A stretch of 59,159 nucleotides of DNA from Saccharothrix sp. (GCF_031180885.1 NZ_JAPSLK010000052.1:1-59159), one strand, 5' to 3'; shown: positions 1 through 8,522, numbered from the stretch's first letter. Notes: generated by a model not told the origin, from the sequence alone. Numbers and translations: made by a program.

Positions 1-119
1 GGTGGGGCGGCTGTGGGTGGGGCGGCTGTGGGTGGGGCGGCTGTGGGTGGGGCGGCTGTGGGTGGGGCGGCTGTGGGTGGGGCGGCTGTGGGTGGGGCGG
101 CTGTGGGTGGGGCGGTTGC
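1..119. repeat. 15-bp tandem repeat at window edge
   Basis: Seven perfect copies of a 15-bp unit (GGTGGGGCGGCTGTG) occupy 1-105, and an eighth degenerating copy follows. The array probably continues to the left of the window. Because 15 is divisible by 3, the array stays open in several frames (a repeated WVGRL peptide in one), but nothing else suggests coding. It is an intergenic G-rich array. Confidence 0.9.
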
Positions 120-231
120 CCGCGGGTGGGGCTGTGGTTGCGGACGCTCGGTTTGGCTGCGGCTCGGCGGGTGTTGGGCGGGGGTTGCGAGCGCCAGGTT
201 CGGCTGCTGCTCGCCCGGGCGTACGGCTGGG

Positions 232-275
232 ATTGTCGGTGGGGCGTGAGATCATGGAAGCGGGGGCCGGAGGCC
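232..275 (-). repeat. Dispersed 44-bp repeat, copy A
   Basis: One of three copies of a 44-bp sequence in this window; the others are at 2901-2944 and 21427-21470 on the opposite strand. On the minus strand it has a GGCC...GGCCCCC block at one end and an ACCGACAAT block at the other. All three copies lie in non-coding DNA. Confidence 0.75.
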
Positions 276-330
276 GCCGCCCCCGCTGTTAGCTGGTGCA
301 GTTCTCAGTCGACTTGGCGCGACTCCCGGC

Positions 331-885
331 CTACTTGGTGCAGTTCTCGGCCTGGTCGGCGGCCTCGCGGAAGTCGTCCGGAAGGGACACCAGCCCGACC
401 TGTTCCACGCCGTCGTTCATCATCGTCACGGCCTCGGTCAGGTGCTGGTTGACCGCGCCGAAGATGTCCAAGGTCAACTCGGGCGCCTCGTCCACCGTGG
501 ACTTGGCGAGCACGAACTTGTCCCGCGCCTTCGACAGCGGTTCGAGGATGACCTCCACCGCCGTGTCGGCAGCGGCCACCGGGGCGGGTGTCAGCTCATC
601 GAGGTCGTGGACCGCCACGTTCAGCACGTCGACCACGCGGCCGAGCGAGGTGCTGAGGGACTTCTTCGCCTCCGCCGGGTCGGTCGGCGGCGTCCCGAGG
701 GTGAAGCCGCCGGAGGCACCGAGGTAGTTCGCGACGCCGCAGAAGTTGTTCATCCACCGCACGACCTCGGCGTCGGCCTGCGCGGTGGTCACCTGGCCCG
801 CCACCGGCTTGCCGGCGACCGGCGTCGCACACGCGGCCGTCGTCGCGAGAACCAAGGCGGACCACACAAGACGCTTCACCGCCAT
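331..885 (-). CDS. Putative secreted lipoprotein
   Basis: A 184-residue protein with a short basic N-terminus (MAVKRLV), a hydrophobic stretch and a lipobox-like TAAC, so it is predicted to be exported and lipid-anchored on the outer face of the membrane. The mature part is mostly helical and contains two Cys (in NNFCGV and at the C-terminal ENCTK) that could pair. I do not recognise a catalytic motif or family. The start at 885 was preferred over an in-frame ATG four codons upstream because GAGG lies 6-9 bases before it. It is transcribed away from the hydratase-like gene on the other strand. Confidence 0.7.
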   Translation of the reverse strand: MAVKRLVWSALVLATTAACATPVAGKPVAGQVTTAQADAEVVRWMNNFCGVANYLGASGGFTLGTPPTDPAEAKKSLSTSLGRVVDVLNVAVHDLDELTPAPVAAADTAVEVILEPLSKARDKFVLAKSTVDEAPELTLDIFGAVNQHLTEAVTMMNDGVEQVGLVSLPDDFREAADQAENCTK

Positions 886-962
886 GTTGTACCTCAACCA
901 TCACCTGATAGTGGTCAGCAACATGACAACCGGGCGAAAACTCCGCCACGATGGGCAACCTC

Positions 963-1484
963 ATGCCCGCCACAGTGGAACTCGCGGACGGCGTCGCGGT
1001 CGTCCGGCTCGACCAGGACCCGCCCGCCCGGCTGCGCGCTTTGCTGCCGACGTTGACCGGCGTCCGCGGGCTCGTGCTGCACGCGGGGTCGCGCAAGGCG
1101 TCGCCGGCGTCGGTGCGGGGTGTGATCGGGGTGTCGGCGGCGGCGCGGCGGGAGCACGTTCGGGAGTTGCGTGCTTTGCGCACGGCGTTGGCGGAGTTGC
1201 CGGTGCCGGTGGTGGCGGCGATCGGGCGGAGCGTGTCGGGTGATCTGGCTGCGTTGGCGGACGCGTGCGACCGGCGGGTGTTGGCCGATGACGGTGATCT
1301 GGTCCGGGTGACCGGCACGGGTGTGGTGGTGGCGCGGCGGGTCGACGCGGCCGAGGCGTTGCGCACGGGGCTGGTGGACCGGGTGGTCGCGCCTGGTCAC
1401 GTGCTGTCCGCCGCCGTCGAACTTGCAAAGCAGTGCAAGTCCACGCAAGATTCGCGCAAGTCCTGCCGTATAGTTGCTCCATGA
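963..1484 (+). CDS. Short enoyl-CoA hydratase/isomerase-like protein
   Basis: This 173-residue protein resembles the crotonase fold. It has an N-terminal beta strand (VELADGVAVVRL), a central segment PVPVVAAIGRSVSGDLAAL...CDRRVLAD resembling the family's CoA-binding core, and a helix EALRTGLVDRVV typical of the family. Crotonases usually run about 255 residues; here the middle is compressed and the C-terminal helices are replaced by a Lys/Ser-rich tail. The oxyanion-hole region is poorly conserved, so activity is doubtful. Its stop overlaps the ATG of the LacI-type regulator (ATGA at 1481-1484), and its 3' end carries that regulator's probable operator repeats. Start 963 gives the usual family N-terminus; an ATG at 951 is the alternative. 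It may be a decaying paralogue. Confidence 0.6.
   Translation: MPATVELADGVAVVRLDQDPPARLRALLPTLTGVRGLVLHAGSRKASPASVRGVIGVSAAARREHVRELRALRTALAELPVPVVAAIGRSVSGDLAALADACDRRVLADDGDLVRVTGTGVVVARRVDAAEALRTGLVDRVVAPGHVLSAAVELAKQCKSTQDSRKSCRIVAP
1422..1474 (+). promoter_or_regulatory. Operator-like CTTGCA repeats and -10 of the LacI-family gene
   Basis: CTTGCA (1422-1427) and TGCAAG (1434-1439) form an inverted pair. Two further CGCAAG half-sites end at 1449 and 1460, so the AAG ends are spaced 10 and 11 bp apart, one helical turn. A -10-like TATAGT lies at 1469-1474, six bases before the ATG of the regulator, with no ribosome-binding site, which suggests a leaderless transcript. The half-sites resemble the CTTGCAG boxes known for MalR-type repressors of Streptomyces and recur before the binding-protein gene at 3333-3364. 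Autoregulation is inferred. Confidence 0.55.
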
Positions 1485-2482
1485 CGCAACGGCGGTTGGC
1501 TGAAGTGGCCGCGAAGGTCGGCGTGAGCGAGGCGACGGTGAGCCGCGTGCTCAACGGGAAGCCCGGCGTGTCCGACGCGACCAGGTCCGCGGTGCTCACC
1601 GCGCTGGACGTGCTCGGGTACGAGCGGCCGACGCAGTTGCGCGGCGAACGCGCTCGGCTGGTCGGCCTGGTGCTGCCGGAGTTGCAGAACCCGATCTTCC
1701 CCGCGTTCGCCGATGTCGTCGGCAACGCCTTGGCGCAGCGCGGGTTCACGCCGGTGCTGTGCACGCGGACGGCCGGGGGCGTGTCGGAGGCGGACTACCT
1801 GGAGTTGCTGTTCGAGCAGCACGTGTCCGGGGTGGTGTTCGCGGGTGGGCAGTACGCGCAGGCGGATGCGTCGCACGAGCACTACCACCAGATGATCCGG
1901 CGCAAGCTGCCCGCGGTGTTGGTGAACGCGGCCGTCGATGACCTCGGGTTTCCACGCGTTTCGTGTGATGACGCGGTGGCGGTGGAGCAGGCGTTCGGGC
2001 ACCTGGTGGCGTTGGGGCACCAGCGGATCGGGGCGGTGTTGGGGCCGACCGACCACATGCCGTCGCGGCGCAAGCTGGCGGCGTTGATGTTGTGCGCGGA
2101 GGCGGCTCGGCTGGAGTTGGTGGAGGAGCACGCCATGTTCTCGCTGGAGGGCGGGCAGGCGGCGGCGACCCGGCTGCTGCAGCGGGGAGTGACGGCGATC
2201 GTGTGCGCGAGCGACCCGTTGGCGCTGGGGGCGATCCGGGCGGTGCGGCGGCAAGGCTTGCGCGTGCCGCACGACGTGTCGGTGGTCGGGTATGACGATT
2301 CCGCGTTCATGACTTGCACGGAGCCGCCGCTGACGACCGTGCGGCAGCCGATCGAGGCGATGGGGCGGGCGGCGGTGGAGCTGTTGGCGAACCAGATCGC
2401 GGGGACGTCGGTGGCGACGGAGGAATTGCTGTTCGAGCCGGAGCTGGTGGTCCGGTCGTCGACGGCGCCCGCACCTCGCTGA
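1481..2482 (+). CDS. LacI-family transcriptional repressor, MalR-like
   Basis: A 333-residue regulator. An N-terminal LacI helix-turn-helix (RRLAEVAAKVGVSEATVSR, then VLNGKPGVSDATR) occupies residues 4-35, with the hinge near 45-55. The periplasmic-binding-protein-like sensor domain follows, with characteristic segments GLVLPELQNPIFP, GHQRIGAVLG and VPHDVSVVGYDD. It most likely represses the downstream sugar importer and glucosidase, using a maltose-type sugar as inducer; this rests on position and on matching CTTGC-type boxes before itself and before the binding protein. The start at 1481 gives the canonical N-terminus and sits six bases after a TATAGT -10, so translation may be leaderless. 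It overlaps the hydratase-like gene by 4 bp. Confidence 0.9.
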   Translation: MTQRRLAEVAAKVGVSEATVSRVLNGKPGVSDATRSAVLTALDVLGYERPTQLRGERARLVGLVLPELQNPIFPAFADVVGNALAQRGFTPVLCTRTAGGVSEADYLELLFEQHVSGVVFAGGQYAQADASHEHYHQMIRRKLPAVLVNAAVDDLGFPRVSCDDAVAVEQAFGHLVALGHQRIGAVLGPTDHMPSRRKLAALMLCAEAARLELVEEHAMFSLEGGQAAATRLLQRGVTAIVCASDPLALGAIRAVRRQGLRVPHDVSVVGYDDSAFMTCTEPPLTTVRQPIEAMGRAAVELLANQIAGTSVATEELLFEPELVVRSSTAPAPR

Positions 2483-2900
2483 CCTGGCCACTGTCGGCGA
2501 GTCGCTGAGCCGACTCCTTTCCCGCGTCGCTGACCCGACCGCTTCCGGCGCGCTTCGCCGGCTGGCTCGGCCGTGCCTGGTGTGCGCTTCGCCGGCTCGC
2601 TTGGCGGCGCCTCGTGCGCCTCGCCGGGGCCGGCTTGGCTGCGCCTGGTGCACGTCGCCGGAGCTGGCTTGGCCGCGACTGGTGCGCCGCTGTCCCGACC
2701 GCGTCGGGCGCGTCTCGCAAATTTGACTGCGCCTGGTGCGCCGCCGACCCGACCCGCATCGCGCCTCGCCGGCTTGACTGCGTCCGGTGCGCCGCCGACC
2801 CGACCGCTTTCGGTGCGCCTCGCTGGCTAGCTTGATCGCGCCCAGCACATCCGACACGCCGCTGACGTGCGGGTTTGTGGTGCGTTCCGACGCTGCGGGC

Positions 2901-2944
2901 GGCCGCTGGCCCCCGTCTCGATTGTCTCATGGGGGACCGACAAA
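2901..2944 (+). repeat. Dispersed 44-bp repeat, copy B
   Basis: Same length and arrangement as copies A (232-275, opposite strand) and C (21427-21470), including the internal GCCCCCGTCTCGAT and the terminal ACCGACAA shared with copy C. It sits just before a tandem array, as copy A sits beside one. Confidence 0.75.
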
Positions 2945-2970
2945 TCGCGGCGGGCGGGATTCGTCGGCGC

Positions 2971-3058
2971 GTGGGCATGGGCTCGTCGGGACGTGGGCAT
3001 GGGCTCGTCGGGACGTGGGCATGGGCTCGTCGGGACGTGGGCGTGGGTTCGTCGGGAC
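2971..3058 (+). repeat. 22-bp tandem repeat, four copies
   Basis: Units start at 2971, 2993, 3015 and 3037. The first three are identical (GTGGGCATGGGCTCGTCGGG plus AC) and the fourth differs at two positions. The 22-bp period is not a multiple of three, which argues against coding. Confidence 0.9.
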
Positions 3059-3144
3059 GTGGGCGTGGAGTCGGCATGGGGCGTCGGCGTGGAGTGGGCG
3101 TTGGGCGTCGGCGTGGAGTCGGTTAGGGGGCGGGGTGGGTGCGT

Positions 3145-3204
3145 CGTGGGCGGGGCGATGGTGGCGTGGGCGGGGCGATGGTGGCGTGGGCGGGGCGATG
3201 GTGG
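3145..3204 (+). repeat. 20-bp tandem repeat, three copies
   Basis: Three perfect copies of CGTGGGCGGGGCGATGGTGG start at 3145, 3165 and 3185. The period is not a multiple of three. It lies about 130 bp before the operator-like sites of the sugar operon. Confidence 0.9.
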
Positions 3205-3332
3205 CGCCGGCGTGGGGCCGGTGCATGGCCGTGCATGGTCGTGGAGGCGTGTGTGGGGTGGTGTGTGTGGGGGGTGCAAGAGGGTGTTTGGAGCTGTCAG
3301 GAGGTGGCGGGTCCGTTTGCGGCATGGTGTCG

Positions 3333-3364
3333 GCAAGTTGCGAGAAATCGTAGACATCTTGCGG
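3333..3364 (+). promoter_or_regulatory. Operator-like boxes before sugar importer operon
   Basis: GCAAGTTGCGAG at 3333-3344 and CTTGCGG at 3358-3364 resemble the half-sites before the LacI-family gene at 1422-1460. They lie 58-89 bp upstream of the binding-protein ATG, where a repressor would block the promoter. Binding by the 1481-2482 regulator is inferred. Confidence 0.5.
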
Positions 3365-3421
3365 TGAGATGTGGACTGGACCTACCGTGTGCGCCACACC
3401 ACACGAGGAGGGTCCGACCCC

Positions 3422-4768
3422 ATGACCTCATTCCGGCTCCGCAGAGTGGCGGGGTTGCTGCTGGTCGGCAGCCTCGCGCTCACCGCCTGCTCGTCCGCCG
3501 CCGACACCGGGAGCGCGGGCAAGGTCGTCCTGTCGGTCAACGGCCAGCCGCCGCGGACCCAGGCGTTCGAGCGCAAGGTCTTCGACGAGGACGTGGCCGA
3601 GTTCGAGGCCGCGAACCCCGACATCGACATCCAGCCGCACGAAGGCTTCATGGACCCGAAGACGTTCTCCGCCAAGCTCGCCGGCGGCCAGCTGGAAGAC
3701 GTCTTCTACGCCTACTTCACCGACCCCGCCCAGCTCATCGCCCGCCGGCAGGCCGCTGACATCACCGAGTACGTGAAAGATCTCCCGCACTACACGGAGA
3801 TCCGACAGGAACTTCGGGACGTGTTCGCCAAGGACGGCAAGGTGTACGGCGTCCCGACGGCCAACTACTCGATGGGGCTGCTCTACAACCGGCAACTGTT
3901 CCAACAAGCCGGGTTGGACCCCGACAGCCCGCCCAAAACCTGGGACGAGGTCAAGGAAGCCGCAAAGAAGATCACCGCCCTCGGCGGCAACAAGGTCGGC
4001 TTCGCCGAGTACAGCAAGAACAACCAGGGCGGCTGGCACTTCACCGCGTGGATGTACTCCGTCGGCGGCAAGATCGCCCGCCAGGACGGCGACAAGTGGG
4101 TCGCGGACTTCAACGACGACAAAGGCCGCCAAGTCCTCCAGCACCTCAAGGACATGCGCTGGCGCGACGGCACCATGGGCGAGAAGCAGCTCCTGGTCAT
4201 CGAGGACGTCCAGCAGATGATGGGCGCGGGCCAACTCGGCATGTACCTGGCCGCCCCCGACAACGTCCCCACGATCGTCAACCAGTTCAAGGGCGACTAC
4301 GCCAACTACGGCCTCACCGGCATCCCGGACGGCAAGGGCACCCTGATCGGCGGCGAAGGGTACATGCTCAACCCCAAGGCCACGCCCGAGAAGATCAAAG
4401 CCGGCCTGAAGTGGATCGGGTGGAAGTACCTCAACCCCGACCGGTTCGACAAGAACCTCAAGCGGTACAAGGAACAGGGGCAGCCGATCGGGCTTCCGGT
4501 CCCGCCCGTCGCCGACATCTGGACGGGGGACGTCAAGGCCAAGCAGAACGAGCTGAAGGTCGCCAACGCCACCGTGCCGGTGCAGAACTTCAAGTCCTAT
4601 GTGGACGCCACGCCCACCGGGCTGATCGAACCGCCCAACGCCCAGCAGGTCTACGCGATCCTCGACAACGTGGTGCAGGCCGTCCTCACCGACCGCGACG
4701 CCGACCCGGCGACGCTCCTCGCGGACGCGGAAGCCAAGGTGAACCCGGTCCTGGCGCAGGTCAAGTGA
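3422..4768 (+). CDS. Sugar ABC transporter substrate-binding lipoprotein (MalE-like)
   Basis: A 448-residue family-1 extracellular solute-binding protein. The signal peptide ends in a lipobox (LTAC, Cys at about residue 23). The mature protein has the two-lobed fold with conserved pieces such as VYGVPTANYSMGLLYN (near residues 140-155), PKTWDEVKEAAKKI and GGEGYMLNP. It captures an oligosaccharide, probably a maltose-type sugar given the linked GH13 glucosidase, and delivers it to the permeases encoded next. A strong GAGGAGG (3405-3411) precedes ATG 3422. Its TGA overlaps the permease ATG. The substrate is inferred from context. Confidence 0.9.
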   Translation: MTSFRLRRVAGLLLVGSLALTACSSAADTGSAGKVVLSVNGQPPRTQAFERKVFDEDVAEFEAANPDIDIQPHEGFMDPKTFSAKLAGGQLEDVFYAYFTDPAQLIARRQAADITEYVKDLPHYTEIRQELRDVFAKDGKVYGVPTANYSMGLLYNRQLFQQAGLDPDSPPKTWDEVKEAAKKITALGGNKVGFAEYSKNNQGGWHFTAWMYSVGGKIARQDGDKWVADFNDDKGRQVLQHLKDMRWRDGTMGEKQLLVIEDVQQMMGAGQLGMYLAAPDNVPTIVNQFKGDYANYGLTGIPDGKGTLIGGEGYMLNPKATPEKIKAGLKWIGWKYLNPDRFDKNLKRYKEQGQPIGLPVPPVADIWTGDVKAKQNELKVANATVPVQNFKSYVDATPTGLIEPPNAQQVYAILDNVVQAVLTDRDADPATLLADAEAKVNPVLAQVK

Positions 4769-5637
4769 TGCGCCGCCGCGTCGCGGAGAACCTGACCGCG
4801 TACGGGTTCCTGTCCGCCGCCCTGCTGTGCTTCGCGGTGTTCTCCTGGTACCCCATCGCCCGCGGGGTCGTGCTGGGCTTCCAGCAGGTGGACTTCGTCG
4901 CCGCACCGGCCTGGGTCGGCTGGGAGAACTTCGAGCGCCTGTTCGCCGACCCGTTGTTCGCCGTGGCGTGGCGCAACACCCTGCTGTTCACCGTCCTGGC
5001 ACTGGTCTTCGGCTTCGCGGTGCCGTTCCTGCTGGCGGTGGTGCTCAACGAGTTGCGGCACTTCAAGGCGTACTTCCGGCTGGTCGTCTACCTGCCGGTG
5101 ATGCTGCCCCCGGTGGTCGCGGCGCTGGTCTGGAAGTGGCTGTACGACCCGGGTCCGGGCCTGCTCAACACCGCGTTGCGCGGGCTCGGCCTGCCTGGCC
5201 TGGGCTGGCTGGACGACACGTCCACCTCCATGCTGTCCCTGGTCCTGGTCGCCACGTGGGCCAACCTCGGCACGGCGACGCTGGTCTACCTCGCCGCACT
5301 GCAATCCATCCCGGGCGAGCTGTACGAGGCGGCGGAACTGGACGGCGCGGGCGTGCTGCGCAGGCTGTGGCACGTCACCGTCCCCCAAACCCGGTTCGTG
5401 CTGCTGGTGCTGCTGCTGCTGCAGATCGTGGCCACCATGCAGGTCTTCACCGAACCGTACGTGATGACCGGCGGCGGGCCGCAGGACTCCACGGTCACCG
5501 TGCTGCTCCTGCTCTACCGGTACGCCTTCTACTACAACGACTTCGGCACCGCCAGCGCGCTGAGCCTGTTGCTGCTGCTGGTCCTCGGCGCGTTCACCGC
5601 GCTCTACCTGCGCGTCACGAGGAGGGTCGACGCGTGA
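4768..5637 (+). CDS. Sugar ABC transporter permease (MalF-type)
   Basis: A 289-residue inner-membrane permease with six predicted membrane segments, from LSAALLCFAVFSWYP to LLLLLVLGAFTALYL. The cytoplasmic EAA loop, which contacts the ATPase, is visible as EAAELDGAGVLRRLWHVTVP at about residues 189-208. It pairs with the following permease to form the channel for the binding protein at 3422-4768. The ATG lies inside the preceding stop (ATGA), indicating translational coupling. No ATP-binding gene follows, so the ATPase must be encoded elsewhere, as with MsiK-type shared ATPases in streptomycetes. Confidence 0.92.
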   Translation: MRRRVAENLTAYGFLSAALLCFAVFSWYPIARGVVLGFQQVDFVAAPAWVGWENFERLFADPLFAVAWRNTLLFTVLALVFGFAVPFLLAVVLNELRHFKAYFRLVVYLPVMLPPVVAALVWKWLYDPGPGLLNTALRGLGLPGLGWLDDTSTSMLSLVLVATWANLGTATLVYLAALQSIPGELYEAAELDGAGVLRRLWHVTVPQTRFVLLVLLLLQIVATMQVFTEPYVMTGGGPQDSTVTVLLLLYRYAFYYNDFGTASALSLLLLLVLGAFTALYLRVTRRVDA

Positions 5638-6473
5638 GAACCCTTGTCGCACCAGGACGTTCGCGCACCGGCTACGCCATCGCATTGACGATCACGACGA
5701 TCGTCGTCACGGCCGTGTTCGTGCTGCCGCTGGTGTGGGTCGTGGTCTCGGCGATGAAACCGGCCGTGGAACTCGCCCGCGTCCCACCCACCGTGCTGCC
5801 GCTGACGTGGCAACCGGAAACCTACGTCGAGGCCTGGCGGCTGATGGACCTGGGCCGCTACTTCCTCAACACGATCGTCGTCGCGGTCGGCACGTGGGCG
5901 GTCCAACTCGCGGTCGACGTGCCCGCGGCCTACGCGTTGTCCCGGCTGAAACCGGTTCTGGGCAAGGGGATCCTCGGCATGATGCTGCTGACCCTGATGA
6001 TGCCGGCGGCCGTCCTGCTGGTCCCGACCTACCTGACCATCGCCGACCTCGGCCTGCTCGACAACCCGGTGGCGCTGTGGCTGCTGGGCGCGGCCAACGC
6101 GTTCACCGTGTTCCTGCTCAAGCGGTTCTTCGACCAGCTCCCGGTGGAAGTGCTGGAAGCGGCCAAGATCGACGGCGCCGGGCAGCTGACCCTGTTGTGG
6201 CGCATCGTGTTGCCGCTGTCCCGGCCGATCCTGGCCGTGGTGTCCATCTTCGCCGTGGTGGCCGCGTGGAAGGACTTCATCTGGCCACTGCTGGTGTTCT
6301 CCGACCCCGCGCGGCAGACGCTGAGCGTGGCGTTGCAGCGCTTCGCCCCCGACACACCGGTCAACCTCATGCTCGCCGGCCTCGTGCTGGCCGGCGCGCC
6401 GGTGGTCGGGCTGTTCCTGGTGTTCCAACGCCACGTCCTGGCGGGTCTGACCGCCGGTGGCGTCAAAGGCTGA
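5634..6473 (+). CDS. Sugar ABC transporter permease (MalG-type)
   Basis: A 279-residue partner permease. It has an N-terminal membrane segment (ALTITTIVVTAVFVLPLVWV), further segments through the protein, and the EAA loop EVLEAAKIDGAGQLTLLWRI at about residues 182-201. The GTG start at 5634 overlaps the preceding TGA by 4 bp and is served by GAGGAGGG at about 5619-5626, inside the upstream gene. It forms the heterodimeric importer with the 4768-5637 product. The 25-bp gap to the glucosidase gene supports one operon. Confidence 0.92.
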   Translation: MRTLVAPGRSRTGYAIALTITTIVVTAVFVLPLVWVVVSAMKPAVELARVPPTVLPLTWQPETYVEAWRLMDLGRYFLNTIVVAVGTWAVQLAVDVPAAYALSRLKPVLGKGILGMMLLTLMMPAAVLLVPTYLTIADLGLLDNPVALWLLGAANAFTVFLLKRFFDQLPVEVLEAAKIDGAGQLTLLWRIVLPLSRPILAVVSIFAVVAAWKDFIWPLLVFSDPARQTLSVALQRFAPDTPVNLMLAGLVLAGAPVVGLFLVFQRHVLAGLTAGGVKG

Positions 6474-6498
6474 CCCCTACGTCAGGGAAGGATCCCAC

Positions 6499-8016
6499 AT
6501 GAACTGGTGGCGCAGCGCGGCCATCTACCAGGTGTACCCGCGCAGCTTCGCCGACGGCAACGGCGACGGCGTCGGCGACCTCGCGGGCCTGCGGCAGCGG
6601 CTGCCCTACCTCGCCGACCTCGGGGTGGACGCGCTGTGGCTCAGCCCCTGGTACCCGTCCCCGCTGGCGGACGGCGGCTACGACGTCGCCGACTACCGGG
6701 ACATCGCGGCGGTGTTCGGCACGCTGGTGGAGGCGGAGAAGCTGATCGGCGAGGCGCACGCCCTCGGTCTGAAGATCATCATCGACATCGTGCCGAACCA
6801 CTGTTCGGACAGGCATCCCTGGTTCCAGGAGGCGCTGAACGGCGTCGGCCGGGACCGGTTCTGGTTCCACGAGGGCGACGAGCCGCCCAACGACTGGCAG
6901 TCCCGCTTCGGCGGCCCCGCGTGGAGCCGCACCCCGGACGGCGCCTGGTACCTGCACCTGTACAGCCCCCACCAGCCCGACCTGAACTGGGACAACCCGG
7001 AGGTCCGGGCGGAGTTCGCGGACGTGCTGCGGTTCTGGCTGGACCGGGGCGTGGACGGCTTCCGCATCGACGTGGCGGACGGCCTGGTCAAGGACTTCAC
7101 CCGGCCGGACGCGGAAAGCCCGTACTCCGACCAGGACGGCGTGCACGAGATCTACCGGTCGTGGCGCGCGGTGCTCGACGAGTACCCCGACGAGCGGGTG
7201 TTCGTCGGCGAGATGTGGCTGCCCGACCCCGAGCGCTTCGCCCGGTACCTGCGCCCGGACGAGCTGCACTCGGCGTTCAACTTCGACTTCCTGTGCTGCC
7301 CCTGGGACGCCGCCGAGCTGCGCCGGGTCGTGGACGCCACCCTGTCCGCCCACGCCCCGGTCGGCGCGCCGCCGACCTGGGTGTTGTCCAACCACGACGT
7401 GACCCGGCACGTGACCCGGTTCGGGCGTGGGGACACGTCGTTCGACTTCGGCCGGCGCCAGCACCTGACCCCGACAGACCTGGAATTGGGCACGAAGCGG
7501 GCGCGCGCGGCGGCCCTGCTGACCACGGCACTACCCGGTTGCGTGTACATCTACCAAGGCGAGGAACTGGGCCTCGACGAAGTCGACGACCTGCCCGATG
7601 AGCTGCGGGAAGACCCGGTGTGGGTGCGGTCGGGGCACACCGACCGGGGGCGGGACGGGTGCCGCGTGCCGATCCCGTGGGGTGACGACGGTCCGTCGTG
7701 GCTACCCCGGCCGGCGCACTGGGTGGGGTTGTCGGTGGCCGCGCAGGGCGGAGACCCGGATTCGATGTTGTCGCTGTACAAGGCCGTGTTGCGGCTGCGC
7801 CGGGCGGAGGATGCCCTGGGTGACGGCGGCCTGGGGTGGCTGGACCTCGGGCCGGACGTGTTGGCGTTCCGGCGGGACCCCGGGTTCGCGTGCGTGCTGA
7901 ACCTGTCGGCGGAGCCAGTGGAACTGCCCGCTCACGAGGAGGTGTTGCTGTCCAGCGGACCGTTGGTGGACGGTGCTTTGCCGCCGGACACCGCCGTGTG
8001 GCTCCGCGTGGCCTAG
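6499..8016 (+). CDS. GH13 alpha-glucosidase
   Basis: A 505-residue cytoplasmic glycoside hydrolase of family 13 with no signal peptide. Conserved regions are DIVPNH (96-101), GFRIDVAD with the nucleophile Asp191, VGEMW with the acid/base Glu238, and NHD with the transition-state stabiliser Asp300. The N-terminus (WWRSAAIYQVYPRSFADGN) is typical of oligo-1,6-glucosidase/alpha-glucosidase-like enzymes that cleave imported oligosaccharides to glucose. It is the last gene of the sugar operon; AGGGAAGG (6484-6491) precedes the ATG. Its stop shares bases with the stop of the convergent MarR gene (overlap 8013-8016). Bond specificity (alpha-1,4, alpha-1,6 or trehalose-like) cannot be decided by eye. 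Confidence 0.92.
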   Translation: MNWWRSAAIYQVYPRSFADGNGDGVGDLAGLRQRLPYLADLGVDALWLSPWYPSPLADGGYDVADYRDIAAVFGTLVEAEKLIGEAHALGLKIIIDIVPNHCSDRHPWFQEALNGVGRDRFWFHEGDEPPNDWQSRFGGPAWSRTPDGAWYLHLYSPHQPDLNWDNPEVRAEFADVLRFWLDRGVDGFRIDVADGLVKDFTRPDAESPYSDQDGVHEIYRSWRAVLDEYPDERVFVGEMWLPDPERFARYLRPDELHSAFNFDFLCCPWDAAELRRVVDATLSAHAPVGAPPTWVLSNHDVTRHVTRFGRGDTSFDFGRRQHLTPTDLELGTKRARAAALLTTALPGCVYIYQGEELGLDEVDDLPDELREDPVWVRSGHTDRGRDGCRVPIPWGDDGPSWLPRPAHWVGLSVAAQGGDPDSMLSLYKAVLRLRRAEDALGDGGLGWLDLGPDVLAFRRDPGFACVLNLSAEPVELPAHEEVLLSSGPLVDGALPPDTAVWLRVA

Positions 8017-8522
8017 TCGGTCCGGGGGTGGGTTGGACCGAAGGCCCGTTCGACCAGGTTGCACTCCAGCTTGCTCATCAGGCGCAGGAGTTCGGCGCGT
8101 TCGGCGTCGTCGCAGCCCTTGGTGGTGGCCTCTTCCAATTCACCCCACAGCCGCTCGACCTCGCGGTGCAGCGCCTGGCTGGCGACCGTGGGTTCGATGA
8201 TCGACGCCCGCCGGTCCGACGGGTCCGGGACCCGGCGGACGAAGCCCGCCTTCTCCAGGCGCTGGACGGTCCGGGTCATGGTCGCCGAGTCCGAGTCGAG
8301 CACGCCCACCAGTTCGGCCTGCCGCGCCGGGCCGCAGTCCCACAGGTGCATCATCACCAGCTCCTGGCCCGGGTGCAGGCCCGCTTTGCGCAGGATTTGA
8401 CCCGCGACCATCCGGTGCAGGCGGGCCAGGCGGAAGATCGCGTGGCTGACCGGGCCGGTGCGGGCGGTGGCCGGAACCGGCAGGCTGGTCGGGTTCGCTG
8501 TCTGGTCAGCCATGGTGCCCAT
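8013..8522 (-). CDS. MarR-family transcriptional regulator
   Basis: A 169-residue winged-helix regulator. The DNA-binding core LRKAGLHPGQELVMMHLWDCGPARQAELVG...TMTRTVQRLEKAGFVRRVPDPSDRR spans roughly residues 45-115, with the RRxPDPxDRR wing typical of MarR. Flanking helices at both ends form the dimer interface. It is divergent from the old yellow enzyme gene, and the 91-bp gap carries two inverted repeats that are likely operators, so it probably represses that enzyme and itself until an electrophile or phenolic ligand binds. A second ATG at 8513 is a possible start. Confidence 0.88.
   Translation of the reverse strand: MGTMADQTANPTSLPVPATARTGPVSHAIFRLARLHRMVAGQILRKAGLHPGQELVMMHLWDCGPARQAELVGVLDSDSATMTRTVQRLEKAGFVRRVPDPSDRRASIIEPTVASQALHREVERLWGELEEATTKGCDDAERAELLRLMSKLECNLVERAFGPTHPRTD

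Larger units (their letters stand above)
2483..3332. other. Long repeat-rich intergenic region
   Basis: About 850 bp without a credible gene. From roughly 2540 to 2830 it is built of imperfect repeats of a CGCCTGGTGCGCC/CGCCGGCTTGGCTGCG type; then come dispersed-repeat copy B and two tandem arrays (22-bp and 20-bp units), listed separately. Open frames here on both strands are low-complexity and mutually overlapping. It separates the LacI-family gene from its presumed target operon. Confidence 0.75.

Noticed and set aside
2..292. Open frame with repeated WVGRL peptide
   Set aside because: It exists only because the 15-bp array is a multiple of three; composition and lack of ribosome-binding site argue against coding.
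2971..3058. Possible CRISPR from regularly spaced repeats
   Set aside because: The units are directly adjacent with no spacers, so it is a plain tandem repeat.
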